Source: an uncultured Acetatifactor sp. (GTDB lineage: Bacteria; Bacillota; Clostridia; Lachnospirales; Lachnospiraceae). From it: a DNA stretch of 64,000 nucleotides. Where the stretch lies: contig CAKSAM010000008.1 of the NCBI GenBank assembly GCA_934436245.1, positions 25,151 through 89,150 of the forward strand, read 5' to 3'. Of this stretch, positions 26,155-34,280 are shown piece by piece. The position numbers and the translations under genes were made by a program. The notes under the pieces are model-generated. The model saw only the letters and a program-made list of their open reading frames with translations, did no database searches and was not told the origin of the DNA. Position 1 is the first letter of the stretch, and the number at the start of each line of letters is the position of its first letter.

Positions 26155-27579
26155 ATGAAGAAGAAAAAGAGCGGAATCGGCGGATTCTTCAAGGAGTTCG
26201 GTGAAGCAGTCGTAAAAGGAGATCTGTTCGTAAAATTATCCCTGGTCTGGATGGGAGCAGGATATATCCGCAGAAAACAAATTATCAAAGGTATTTTAAT
26301 GACTCTGCTCGAAGTGGCAGTCATTGTATTCACCTTTGCCTTTGCCACAGAGTATGTACGTGATTTTGGAACGTTGGGAACGGTACAGCAGGAGACGGTT
26401 TTCAATATCGCAACCATGCAGAATGAATTCAACGATTATGACAACTCGTTTATGATCCTGTTGTTCTCCGTAGTCTCATTTGTGGTCTGGTTCGCATTCC
26501 TGGTGATCTGGTTTAAGAATGAAGTGACTGTTTACCGGCTTCAGAAAAAAGCACAGGCAGGAGAACATATTAATACGTTTGCAGAGGATATGCAGCAGTT
26601 CAAGAATGACAAATTCTATATCACACTGCTGACCCTTCCCGTCATAGGCGTCGTTATTTTCACGATCATTCCTCTGCTGATCCTGATCGCTGTTGCGTTT
26701 ACGAACTATGATCAGGGACATATGCCTCCTTCCACACTGTTTACCTGGGTGGGATTTACCAACTTTAAGAATCTGTTCGGCGGTGGTGGAATGACCATTA
26801 CCTTCGGTTATGCCTTCCGTAAGATTTTGATCTGGACGCTGGTATGGGCATTGTTTGCAACTGCTACCACTTACATCGGCGGTATCCTGTTGTCCATGCT
26901 GATCAATAATAAGAGAACCAAGCTGCCGAAGCTGTGGAGAACGCTGTTCATTATAACGATCGCAGTTCCTCAGTTTGTCTCCTTGCTTCTGGTACGTAAC
27001 TTTTTCGCTAATAACGGTATCATGAACACAATCTGTGCCAATGCAGGTATTACCCAGTGGCTGAGAGATATCGGCGCCATCAGTACCAGTTATATTCCGT
27101 TCCTGTCCGCTCCCGGATGGGCACACGTAATGATCATTCTGATCAATATCTGGATCGGTGTTCCTTACCAGATGCTGATCGCTACCGGCGTGTTGATGAA
27201 TATTCCTTCTGACCAGCTGGAGAGTGCGAAGATCGACGGCGCTACTCCGATGCAGAGCTTTGTGCATATCACCATGCCGTATATGCTGTTCGTCACCGGC
27301 CCTTCCCTGGTAACGGATTTTGTCAAGAATATTAATAACTTTAACGTAATCTATCTGTTGACCGAGGGGGTATACACTACCACGAATCAGGCCATGGCGA
27401 ACTCCCAGGCGAAGGAAGTGGACCTGCTGATCACCTGGCTGTTCAACCTGACACAGAGCTATTACAACTACAAGATGGCATCCACCATCGGTATTATCGT
27501 GTTTATCCTTTGTGCGGTATTTACCCTCATTGCCTTCAGCAGATTCCTGAAGGGTGACAGAGAGGAGGCGTTCCGTTAA
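26155..27579 (+). CDS. Sugar ABC transporter permease, MalF type
   Basis: A 474-residue inner-membrane permease. The core has the MalF-family helices and the EAA loop ESAKIDGATPMQSFVHITMP that docks the ATPase. An N-terminal extension of about 150 residues with its own two helices precedes the core, a layout like MalF of maltose systems. It forms a heterodimer with the next gene, whose start codon overlaps its stop. No ATPase gene is present in the locus, so a shared MsmX-type ATPase encoded elsewhere is likely. Confidence 0.92.
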   Translation: MKKKKSGIGGFFKEFGEAVVKGDLFVKLSLVWMGAGYIRRKQIIKGILMTLLEVAVIVFTFAFATEYVRDFGTLGTVQQETVFNIATMQNEFNDYDNSFMILLFSVVSFVVWFAFLVIWFKNEVTVYRLQKKAQAGEHINTFAEDMQQFKNDKFYITLLTLPVIGVVIFTIIPLLILIAVAFTNYDQGHMPPSTLFTWVGFTNFKNLFGGGGMTITFGYAFRKILIWTLVWALFATATTYIGGILLSMLINNKRTKLPKLWRTLFIITIAVPQFVSLLLVRNFFANNGIMNTICANAGITQWLRDIGAISTSYIPFLSAPGWAHVMIILINIWIGVPYQMLIATGVLMNIPSDQLESAKIDGATPMQSFVHITMPYMLFVTGPSLVTDFVKNINNFNVIYLLTEGVYTTTNQAMANSQAKEVDLLITWLFNLTQSYYNYKMASTIGIIVFILCAVFTLIAFSRFLKGDREEAFR

Positions 27580-28421
27580 TGAAGAGATTTATTAAGACTT
27601 TATTACATAACCTGTTACTGGCGTTTTTGGCATTTGTCTGGCTGGTGCCTATTGTATGGCTGGTGGTCACCTCCTTCAGCGCATATACCGGCATGAATAC
27701 CAGTAGCTTTTTCCCGAAGGAATGGAGTCTGGCGCAGTATAAGAATCTGCTTTTCTCAGCAGACAGTGTGGCACAGTTTCCCAACTGGTTCAAGAATACC
27801 TTCATCATTGCATGTGTGGTATGTGTGATCTCCACCGCTTTTGTACTGATGGTGGCCTATGCGACCTCCTGTATGCGTTTTCCGGCACGTAAGCCGCTGA
27901 TGAACGCTGCAGTTATTGTGAATCTGTTCCCCGGTGTATTGTCCATGATCGCAGTATATTTTATCCTGAAGACCTTGAACCTGACCAATACGCACCTCGG
28001 ACTGATCCTGGTATATTCTGCCGGTTCCGGTCTGGGTTACCTGATCGCAAAGGGCTTCTTCGATACGATCCCGAACTCCCTGCGCGAGGCTGCTTATCTG
28101 GATGGAGCCAGTGAGGCTACGATCTTCTGGAAGGTTGTAATCCCTATGAGCCGTCCTATCATTGTGTATACCGTGATCAGCTCCTTCCTGTCCCCCTGGA
28201 TGGATTTCGTATATGCTAAGCTGATGTTGAATTCCGGTATTTCTTCCCAGTGGACGGTTGCCATCGGTCTGTACAATATGCTGGATAAGAGCCTGATCAA
28301 TACTTACTTTGGTCAGTTCTGCGCAGGTGGTGTACTGGTATCCATTCCAATTTCTGCACTGTTTGTTATTATGCAGAAGTTCTATGTGGAAGGTATTACC
28401 GGTGGTGCGGTCAAAGGTTAA
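27579..28421 (+). CDS. Sugar ABC transporter permease, MalG type
   Basis: A 280-residue permease with six predicted helices and the EAA loop REAAYLDGASEATIFWKVVIPMSRP. The ATG shares a base with the MalF-type stop codon (TAATG), so the two are translationally coupled and should be made one to one. It completes the membrane part of the galacto-oligosaccharide importer. Confidence 0.93.
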   Translation: MKRFIKTLLHNLLLAFLAFVWLVPIVWLVVTSFSAYTGMNTSSFFPKEWSLAQYKNLLFSADSVAQFPNWFKNTFIIACVVCVISTAFVLMVAYATSCMRFPARKPLMNAAVIVNLFPGVLSMIAVYFILKTLNLTNTHLGLILVYSAGSGLGYLIAKGFFDTIPNSLREAAYLDGASEATIFWKVVIPMSRPIIVYTVISSFLSPWMDFVYAKLMLNSGISSQWTVAIGLYNMLDKSLINTYFGQFCAGGVLVSIPISALFVIMQKFYVEGITGGAVKG

Positions 28422-28447
28422 ATTACATGGAGACAAAGAATTAATTT

Positions 28448-29557
28448 ATGGAAGAATTTATCAAAGGTATGGATGTATCGACTTTGCCGGAAGAGGAAGC
28501 TCTTGGTGCAAGGTATTATGACGAAGGCAAAGAGGGGGATGCACTGGAGATCCTGAAAAAATACGGTGCCAGCTCTCTGCGCATCCGTCTCTGGAACGAT
28601 CCTTACAGTGAGGACGGCAAGCCCTACAGTGCCGGGACCAGTGATTTTACCAAGCTGGTGGCATTGGCTTCGGCCGGTAAAAAGCTGGGTTACAGCTATC
28701 TGTTGGATCTGCATTACAGTGATTTCTGGGCAGATCCCGGCAAACAGTTCCCTCCCAAGGAGTGGGCGTATGCCGATGCGGATACGTTGGAGAAGCATGT
28801 GTATGACTACACAAAGGATGTGCTTTTGAAATTAAAGCGTCTCGATCTGCTTCCGGAGATGGTACAGGTGGGAAATGAGATCACCAATGGTCTGATGTGG
28901 CCCCACGGAAAATGGGACAACGTTGACAATATTGCAAGATTCATCAGCGCGGGCATCCGTGCGGTGAGAGAGGTATCCCCGGACAGTCGTGTGATGCTTC
29001 ATCTGGACTGCGGTGGCAACAATGCCCGCTGCAGAGAATGGTTTGATGCCTATGTACAGAGAGGAGAGGACTTCGATATCATCGGATTGTCCTATTATCC
29101 TTTCTGGCATGGAACCATTGATGATCTGACTAATAATATGAACGATCTCTCTCAGAGATATCAGAAGGATATCATTGTGGCAGAGGTGTCCATGGGCTTC
29201 ACCATGGAAGACTATGCAGACCGGGAAAAGCTGACACCGGAACAGCGCAAGGGCATGGCGACCAAGCCCCACCTTGCAGAGGCGGTGGAGTATCCCATGA
29301 CACCGGAAGGACAGGCTGCCTTCATGCAGAAGGTCATGGAACGTATCGCACAGGTTCCGGAGGGCAGAGGAACGGGCTTCTATTATTGGGAGCCTGCCTG
29401 GATCCCTGTGCCGGGCTGCGGTTGGGCAAACGAGGAGTCACTGAAATACATTCAGGATCCCGGACCCGGGGGAAACGAATGGGCCAATCAGGCACTGTTC
29501 GACTATGATGGAAATGCACTGCCTGCATTGAAAGTCATCAGAGACTTTCAGAAGTAA
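28448..29557 (+). CDS. GH53 endo-beta-1,4-galactanase without signal peptide
   Basis: A 369-residue GH53 enzyme that cleaves beta-1,4-galactan. Family features are KGMDVSTLPEEEALGARYYD at the N-terminus, SSLRIRLWNDPY, LLDLHYSDFWADPGKQ, the acid/base Glu in VQVGNEITNG and the nucleophile Glu in IIVAEVSMGF. It ends in GFYYWEPAWIPVPGCGW. Most GH53 galactanases are secreted; this one starts directly at the catalytic domain, so it should act in the cytoplasm on imported oligosaccharides. It lies directly behind the importer genes. Confidence 0.93.
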   Translation: MEEFIKGMDVSTLPEEEALGARYYDEGKEGDALEILKKYGASSLRIRLWNDPYSEDGKPYSAGTSDFTKLVALASAGKKLGYSYLLDLHYSDFWADPGKQFPPKEWAYADADTLEKHVYDYTKDVLLKLKRLDLLPEMVQVGNEITNGLMWPHGKWDNVDNIARFISAGIRAVREVSPDSRVMLHLDCGGNNARCREWFDAYVQRGEDFDIIGLSYYPFWHGTIDDLTNNMNDLSQRYQKDIIVAEVSMGFTMEDYADREKLTPEQRKGMATKPHLAEAVEYPMTPEGQAAFMQKVMERIAQVPEGRGTGFYYWEPAWIPVPGCGWANEESLKYIQDPGPGGNEWANQALFDYDGNALPALKVIRDFQK

Positions 29558-29590
29558 TATAAGATGCCTAATGGCGAGATGGAGGAAAAG

Positions 29591-31429
29591 ATGGATAAGT
29601 TTATTGTGAATATCATTCACCGTCCGGAGATGGTTCCCGAGTATGCGGAAAAAGTAACCGGACACGGCAAAGAAGAGAATCTGGGCAGAAAAGCACTGTT
29701 AACAGAGTCTCTGGATATTTTCAAGTTTCAGCAGGAAACTGCGCACAAGAACGGTTTAAAGACCACGATTCAGATGACCTATGCTTCTCTGTTCAATGAC
29801 GAAGCAGTAGCACTGGCGAAAGCAGATCACGAGAAATACGGTGATGAGATCGCACTGTCTCTGTTAGGACTGCCCTGCACAGAGTTCCGTGAGAAGTACA
29901 AGACCAAGGATTTCTGTATCTGGATGTTCTCCATGGAAGACAAGAAGTCTATCGTGGATGATGTATTCGGCAAGTTCCATGAGAAGTTCGGTTTCTATCC
30001 CGAATCCACCGGTTCTTACTACATGGATGCAGAACTGACCAACTATATCAAAGCAACCTACCCCAGCGTGAAGTGTGAAGTTGCTACCTGTTGGGAGGAA
30101 GGCCCCAAGGCATATCATACCTGTAACAATTCCTGGTATACCTTTATGGATGGCGGTCCCTGGGCTCCCTGGATCCCTTCCAAGCAGAACACCCATGCAC
30201 CCGCAGCCAACGAGGCTGAGGACAGTGGTGTAGTAGCGATCCCTCACCTGTCCAGAGATCTGCTGGCATGTTATGACGGTAACGGCTCCAATTTCGGAAC
30301 CCATCCCCAGAACGTACTGCGTGGTATGATCTATGACACCAAGACCTGGGAGTATCCTTACCTGTACAACCTGATCGACCAGTATCGTTCCCTGGAGAAG
30401 TACAACAACGGATATGCATACAACATGATGTTCGTAGGACCCGGCTGGCTGAACAAGATGGGCCGTTGGGAGCAGCCTTACGAACTGTTGAAGAAGAGCT
30501 ATGAAGACGGTATGAAATATTATGGCGACCTGAAAAAGGAAGGCAAGCTGACCGATATGACCATGGCTGAGTTTGCTGATTACTATCGTCAGAAGAAGAC
30601 CTATACCGAGCCCGAGTGTGCTCTGTGGAGAGATATTCTGTACGGCTCCGACAAGCAGCTGTTCTGGTACTGCGATCCCTTCATGCGTGCCTGCGTCAAC
30701 ATGGATCAGGGCGGCGCTATCGTAGATCTGCGTCCTTACGCTGCCAAGCTGGAGTGGCCGGTAGGTATCGGCACCAAGCATGTGACCGATGCATCCTATC
30801 CTTTCCTGATCCAGGAGAAGTACCGTGCAGGTTACTTCACCCACTATGCAGGAGAAGGTACCGTAAGAAGTGCCAAGTTAAAACACAACGGTGAAGAAGT
30901 GGATCTGTGCCTGTGCCGTACCAAGGCTCATTTCTCTCAGGAAGGCAGCACCAGAATCCTGACACTGGATCCCGTAGACATCGAGTTCTACGATCTGACC
31001 GTAAAATTACAGACCATCGTTTCCTTCGAGGAAGGCAGCTCAGCGATCAAGATCGAGCGTAAGATCCTGGAGATGAGCGATCCGAACGCTGAAGTAGAAC
31101 TGAATGAGTATATCGTAGCATGCTACGGTACCACAGAGTATTCCGAGGATATGCTGGGTATCACCTTAAGTACCAAGAAGGGCAGTGAAGTAGAGACCCT
31201 GGATTACGAGTACAAGTGCCGTGAGATGGAGAAGGCAGGCGCTGACGAAGTAAGAGCGGTGATCCCTCAGATCGAAACCGCAGTATCCATGAGCACCAAT
31301 GCAGAAGGCGCTGTGGGATATGTGAAGGAAGGATACGCATTCTCCCCGATGTTTACACTGGGTTACAATTCCAAGATCAAGGATAAGGAGGTCGTTGCAA
31401 CATGGCTCAAGCTGGAAAAGGCAAATTAA
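29591..31429 (+). CDS. Unrecognised 612-residue carbohydrate-operon protein
   Basis: I do not recognise this family with certainty. The N-terminal 380 residues look like an alpha/beta barrel: PESTGSYYMDAELTNYI resembles the region used by barrel glycosidases and deacetylases, and the segment is rich in Trp, Tyr, His, Asp and Glu (CWEEGPKAYHTC, GGPWAPWIPSKQNTH, AIPHLSRDLL). The last 200 residues look like a beta-sandwich. No signal peptide is seen. Start ATG 29591 has GGAGG five bases upstream. It follows GH53 by 33 bases, so it probably acts on galactan-derived sugars or their decorations. It has six or more Cys, unusual for a cytoplasmic glycosidase but not clearly a metal site. Confidence 0.8.
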   Translation: MDKFIVNIIHRPEMVPEYAEKVTGHGKEENLGRKALLTESLDIFKFQQETAHKNGLKTTIQMTYASLFNDEAVALAKADHEKYGDEIALSLLGLPCTEFREKYKTKDFCIWMFSMEDKKSIVDDVFGKFHEKFGFYPESTGSYYMDAELTNYIKATYPSVKCEVATCWEEGPKAYHTCNNSWYTFMDGGPWAPWIPSKQNTHAPAANEAEDSGVVAIPHLSRDLLACYDGNGSNFGTHPQNVLRGMIYDTKTWEYPYLYNLIDQYRSLEKYNNGYAYNMMFVGPGWLNKMGRWEQPYELLKKSYEDGMKYYGDLKKEGKLTDMTMAEFADYYRQKKTYTEPECALWRDILYGSDKQLFWYCDPFMRACVNMDQGGAIVDLRPYAAKLEWPVGIGTKHVTDASYPFLIQEKYRAGYFTHYAGEGTVRSAKLKHNGEEVDLCLCRTKAHFSQEGSTRILTLDPVDIEFYDLTVKLQTIVSFEEGSSAIKIERKILEMSDPNAEVELNEYIVACYGTTEYSEDMLGITLSTKKGSEVETLDYEYKCREMEKAGADEVRAVIPQIETAVSMSTNAEGAVGYVKEGYAFSPMFTLGYNSKIKDKEVVATWLKLEKAN

Positions 31430-31620
31430 ATTACAGATGTCCCTCTTGCTTCATGAGAGATATTGATATGGATATGTTCTACGATAAGGATAAGAAGGAA
31501 TACTACTGTCTGCGTTGTCAGTACAGAGGCTCCGAGGAAGATGTCCTGCAGAAAAATGAAATGGCAAGATTCCGTTATGGCGCTATGTATGAGCGTTACA
31601 ATAAATTCGATTTTGACTGA
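31402..31620 (+). CDS. Small zinc-ribbon protein
   Basis: A 72-residue protein with two CxxC knuckles (RCPSC and CLRC, 20 residues apart), the pattern of a four-Cys zinc ribbon, followed by a charged and aromatic tail. It overlaps the end of the previous gene by 28 bases in another frame, with AGGAGG just upstream of ATG 31402, so it is translationally coupled. Codon use is normal and the terminator follows directly, which supports a real gene. The function is unknown; it could bind nucleic acid or the upstream enzyme. Confidence 0.8.
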   Translation: MAQAGKGKLNYRCPSCFMRDIDMDMFYDKDKKEYYCLRCQYRGSEEDVLQKNEMARFRYGAMYERYNKFDFD

Positions 31621-31632
31621 TAACGGATATTG

Positions 31633-31664
31633 AAAAAAGGGGCTGTTTTACAGTCCCTTTTTGA
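31633..31664 (+). terminator. Terminator of the galactan operon
   Basis: A hairpin with the arms AAAAAAGGG(G)CTGT and ACAGTCCCTTTTT sits 13 bases after the zinc-ribbon stop. Its right arm overlaps the end of the convergent DUF2752 gene. Confidence 0.8.
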
Positions 31665-32067
31665 TTGAGTAAAGAAAGCTTTTTGTAAAATCTATCTCCA
31701 CGATTGGCGAATGTGTCAGGTGTCTTATGATAAAACATAACAGAAACAGGATCCCTATGATAAAAGCCCCGTTGTTTATCACCTTATCCGATAAGTGAAT
31801 TATTTTCGTTTTACTGAGTACAAAAATAACCATGATAAACAATACCACTGGCCATAGAGGTTGATAATAAAAAGCTCTTAGAATATCACCGTTTAATGCG
31901 CACAAAAAAGCTCTGGTCATTCCGCAAAAAGGACAAGGAATCCCCAAAAAGAAAAACAACGGACACTGGTATCCTACAAACCACAGAAATAACAGGAACA
32001 GCGAAATAATAAGAAGAAATAGGATGCGTTTTGTATTTTTTTTCATGCTCCACAATCTATCAACCAT
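31648..32067 (-). CDS. DUF2752 family membrane protein
   Basis: A small protein with four hydrophobic helices and the family motif CPFCGMTRAFLCAL (CPxCGxTR) after the first pair. The role is unknown in the family. The start is uncertain: ATG 32067 gives 139 residues and ATG 32046 gives 132 (MKKNTKRILFLLI), but the GGAGC near the latter is too close to be sure. The gene is AT-rich compared with its neighbours. It lies downstream of the TM2 gene on the same strand with a terminator between them. Confidence 0.78.
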   Translation of the reverse strand: MVDRLWSMKKNTKRILFLLIISLFLLFLWFVGYQCPLFFFLGIPCPFCGMTRAFLCALNGDILRAFYYQPLWPVVLFIMVIFVLSKTKIIHLSDKVINNGAFIIGILFLLCFIIRHLTHSPIVEIDFTKSFLYSIKKGL

Positions 32068-32093
32068 ATGTTTACCGGTTTTATTATAAAAAC

Positions 32094-32128
32094 AAAAAAG
32101 CTTTTGCCTGAAACGACAAAAGCTTTTT
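32094..32128 (-). terminator. Terminator of the TM2 protein gene
   Basis: On the minus strand a 12-base hairpin (AAAAAGCTTTTG...CAAAAGCTTTTT) is followed by a T-run, 12 bases after the TM2 stop. Confidence 0.8.
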
Positions 32129-32139
32129 CCGTTTTTGCA

Positions 32140-32379
32140 TTATGCGGTATATTTTCCACCTACAAATACAAGCTCATCGGAACCTGCATAAGCGGAACCA
32201 TATGCCTTGGAAAGAGCGATGATCCAGTCGATCAGACTCCATACACCACAACCACCAACGGTGATGAGCTTCAAGATTCCGAGACCAATCTGACCTCTGA
32301 CAAATCTATCAACACCCAACTCTCCAAGTAAGAAACAGAATACCCATGCAAATACATGCTTGTTAACGCGCTTTTCCAT
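32140..32379 (-). CDS. TM2 domain protein
   Basis: A 79-residue protein with two membrane helices joined by a short loop, and the TM2 features [23 protein letters not shown] and [15 protein letters not shown]. Its function is not established. The ATG at 32379 has AAGGAGG upstream and its own promoter and terminator. Confidence 0.88.
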   Translation of the reverse strand: MEKRVNKHVFAWVFCFLLGELGVDRFVRGQIGLGILKLITVGGCGVWSLIDWIIALSKAYGSAYAGSDELVFVGGKYTA

Positions 32380-32416
32380 TTAGAAAGCCCCTCCTTTGTA
32401 TTAAAGTGATAAAATA

Positions 32417-32445
32417 ATTATGAACCATCAGGAAGAAAATGTCAA
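32417..32445 (-). promoter_or_regulatory. Promoter of the TM2 gene
   Basis: On the minus strand TTGACA (32445-32440) and CATAAT (32422-32417) are 17 bases apart, about 40 bases upstream of the start codon. Confidence 0.6.
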
Positions 32446-32479
32446 TTAATAAACAAAAATTCTTCTGAAAAATGTACTT

Positions 32480-32767
32480 TTATAAATAATTATTGGTGGA
32501 ACGTTTCAAAATAAAACGTACATTGTAGCCGGATTCATCACAGATTGTGCGGACAATCTCTTCCGCAGCATCCTTTACATTGTCATTGATACATATGATG
32601 CAGGCATCCTTTTTTCTGTTGAAGAAAGAAGATTTCGGCCAGCGGATATAATAAGAGATCCTGTTTTTTAAAAGAGCTCTTTCGATGAGCTGCTTACAAT
32701 CGAGATCGGAAACTTCGCATAATTCAATTTCGTTATTGACTTTTAAAGTTGTATACAGCGGCTGCAT
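32480..32767 (-). CDS. Hypothetical small protein, 95 residues
   Basis: A soluble alpha/beta-looking protein of unknown function. A beta-strand/helix order is suggested by ALLKNRISYYIRW, KDACIICINDNVKDAAEEIVRTICDESG and YNVRFIL, loosely like small DUF2007-type signal-transduction proteins. The start at 32767 has a strong GGAGGTGA nine bases upstream, so it is very likely real. It runs divergently from the next gene. Confidence 0.68.
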   Translation of the reverse strand: MQPLYTTLKVNNEIELCEVSDLDCKQLIERALLKNRISYYIRWPKSSFFNRKKDACIICINDNVKDAAEEIVRTICDESGYNVRFILKRSTNNYL

Positions 32768-32839
32768 GATGTCACCTCCAATGAAATTACAATGCGATTA
32801 TAGCACAGATTCTTGGAAGAGCGCAAGTAGCGCTTGCAC

Positions 32840-32868
32840 TTGACGGGGTATCCGTAAGAAGGTAGAAT
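32840..32868 (+). promoter_or_regulatory. Promoter for the 92-residue coiled-coil gene
   Basis: TTGACG (32840-32845), 17 bases, TAGAAT (32863-32868). An inverted repeat (GCAAG TAGCG CTTGC) ends just before the -35. Confidence 0.55.
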
Positions 32869-32982
32869 ATAATTATCCGGAAGATGATTCCAGTACTGGA
32901 ACAGCATTTTATGAATGGAGTTCTGAGCAGCCGGATATGTCAGCAATACAATAAAGAGATGGAAGAGAAAGGAGATCACACC

Positions 32983-33261
32983 ATGGATTTTATAGAGAAA
33001 ATTGGAGATACCATTACAGAAAAAGGAAAAGTAGCAGCAGATAAGGCAAAGGAACTGGCAGCTATTGCTAATCTGAAGAGTCAGATTTCTACCTGTGAAG
33101 AAGTCATGAAGAAAAATTATCTGGAGATTGGCAAGATTTATTTTGAACAGTACAGTGATATGCCGGAACCTCCGTTTGAAAAACAATGTGAGATCATTAA
33201 GAACAGCCAGAAAGCCATTGCAGATCTGCAGGAAAAGATTGAACAGCTGAAAACAAAATAA
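32983..33261 (+). CDS. Small coiled-coil protein of a family common in Firmicutes
   Basis: From ATG 32983 (AGGAG nine bases upstream) the product is 92 residues: an N-terminal amphipathic segment (MDFIEKIGDTITEKGKVAADKAKEL), then long helices with a coiled-coil pattern (IANLKSQISTCEEVMKKNYLEIGKIYFEQY and the C-terminal KAIADLQEKIEQLK). It resembles small Clostridia proteins that sometimes carry a C-terminal zinc ribbon; this one lacks it. The function is unknown. The ORF extends upstream to 32884, but that part lies in the leader. Confidence 0.78.
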   Translation: MDFIEKIGDTITEKGKVAADKAKELAAIANLKSQISTCEEVMKKNYLEIGKIYFEQYSDMPEPPFEKQCEIIKNSQKAIADLQEKIEQLKTK

Positions 33262-33288
33262 AACGGAATGACAAAAATAAAAACAGGG

Positions 33289-33337
33289 TTGACAGTAGCG
33301 CTGTTTTTATTTATAATCGAACCATAACAATGTTATG
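33289..33337 (+). promoter_or_regulatory. Promoter and TetR operator of the TetR gene
   Basis: TTGACA (33289-33294), 17 bases, TATAAT (33312-33317) form a consensus promoter. Five bases on is the palindrome CATAACA-A-TGTTATG (33323-33337), whose half-site recurs in the 23-bp palindrome before the ABC exporter genes. This indicates autoregulation. Confidence 0.82.
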
Positions 33338-33360
33338 TGAACAGATGAACATATGATATT

Positions 33361-33463
33361 ACGATTTCAAGAGCGCAAAGAGCGGAGAAATCGTATTATG
33401 AAACAAAAACGCACCGGTAGAAGGCACACACTGACTGCTTGCAGGAGGGGCTGCCTTCTATGA
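33361..33463 (+). other. Structured leader with possible 21-codon leader peptide
   Basis: The 200-base leader between promoter and TetR start holds two hairpins: ACGATTTC/GAAATCGT (33361-33394) and AGAAGGCA/TGCCTTCT (33419-33459). An ORF at 33398-33463 codes a 21-residue Arg-rich peptide (it begins MKQKRTGRRH). A GGAG lies within hairpin one, and the peptide stop falls at hairpin two. It could be an attenuation leader, or simply chance. Confidence 0.4.
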
Positions 33464-33527
33464 GAGGAGTAAACAAACATAAACAAACATAAGTAAGAAG
33501 GGCGAATAGCCCCGGAAAGGGACTAAA

Positions 33528-34166
33528 ATGTCGGTCAGAAAAGAATCACCGGATGACAATAAGGAGACCAGAAAGCATCTTCTGGAATGTGCAAAAAAAG
33601 AATTTCTGGAAAAAGGATATATGAAGGCTTCCTTGCGAAATATCTGTAAAGAAGCCGGTGTGACTACCGGAGCGTTATATTTTTTCTTTAAGGATAAGGA
33701 AGACTTATTCGGAGCATTGGTGGAAGGACCCTTGAGACAGCTCTATATGGCAATGGAAGAGCACTATGCCACGGAGCTTCACAATGGAGATCAGGCAGCA
33801 CAGCTGAATCCGGAATGCTACGGGGATCTGGAGGCTTCCAGGCAGATCGTTCAACATATGTATGCCAACAGGGATGCTTTCCTGCTGCTGCTTACAAAAG
33901 CGCAGGGATCCCGCTTTGAAAATTGTACGGAGGAAATCGTGGATATTTCCGAACAGCAATACAGAAGATTGTGTGATACGGTGACCAATGCTGCAGGAAA
34001 GCCGAGAGTTGATGATTATATGACACATTGGATGGCACATATTATGGTAGATACTTTTTCACATTTGTTTTTACATGAACCGGAGGAAAGTGTGGCATTA
34101 AAGCATGTGGATGATCTTACCAGATATCTGATCCGGGGATGGATGGGCATGATGACAGAACTATAA
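33528..34166 (+). CDS. TetR family regulator of an ABC exporter
   Basis: A 212-residue TetR repressor. The N-terminal HTH domain (RKHLLECAKKEFLEKGYMKASLRNICKEAGVTTGALYFFFKDKEDLF) is clear and the C-terminal helical ligand domain is divergent. Matching palindromes in its own promoter and before the next genes show that it very probably represses both itself and the exporter. The inducer is presumably a compound that the exporter moves. Confidence 0.93.
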   Translation: MSVRKESPDDNKETRKHLLECAKKEFLEKGYMKASLRNICKEAGVTTGALYFFFKDKEDLFGALVEGPLRQLYMAMEEHYATELHNGDQAAQLNPECYGDLEASRQIVQHMYANRDAFLLLLTKAQGSRFENCTEEIVDISEQQYRRLCDTVTNAAGKPRVDDYMTHWMAHIMVDTFSHLFLHEPEESVALKHVDDLTRYLIRGWMGMMTEL

Positions 34167-34221
34167 AATACAGAGCACTCTGACGGAGAGAATGTCTTCT
34201 GAGGAGTGCAATTTCAGACCA

Positions 34222-34244
34222 TTAACATAACAGTGTTATGTTAA
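34222..34244 (+). promoter_or_regulatory. 23-bp TetR operator before the ABC exporter
   Basis: A perfect palindrome with half-site TTAACATAACA on each side of a central G at 34233. The inner 14 bases match the palindrome in the TetR promoter. It lies 37 bases upstream of the ATPase start and probably overlaps the exporter promoter. Confidence 0.82.
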
Positions 34245-34280
34245 TGAAAATCATTATCAATAAGAACGAGGAGGAAGGAT

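Noticed and set aside
29864-30844. Minus-strand frame of 326 codons opposite the 612-residue protein
   Set aside because: Shadow of a strongly codon-biased gene; composition is unlike a real protein and no start signal is seen.
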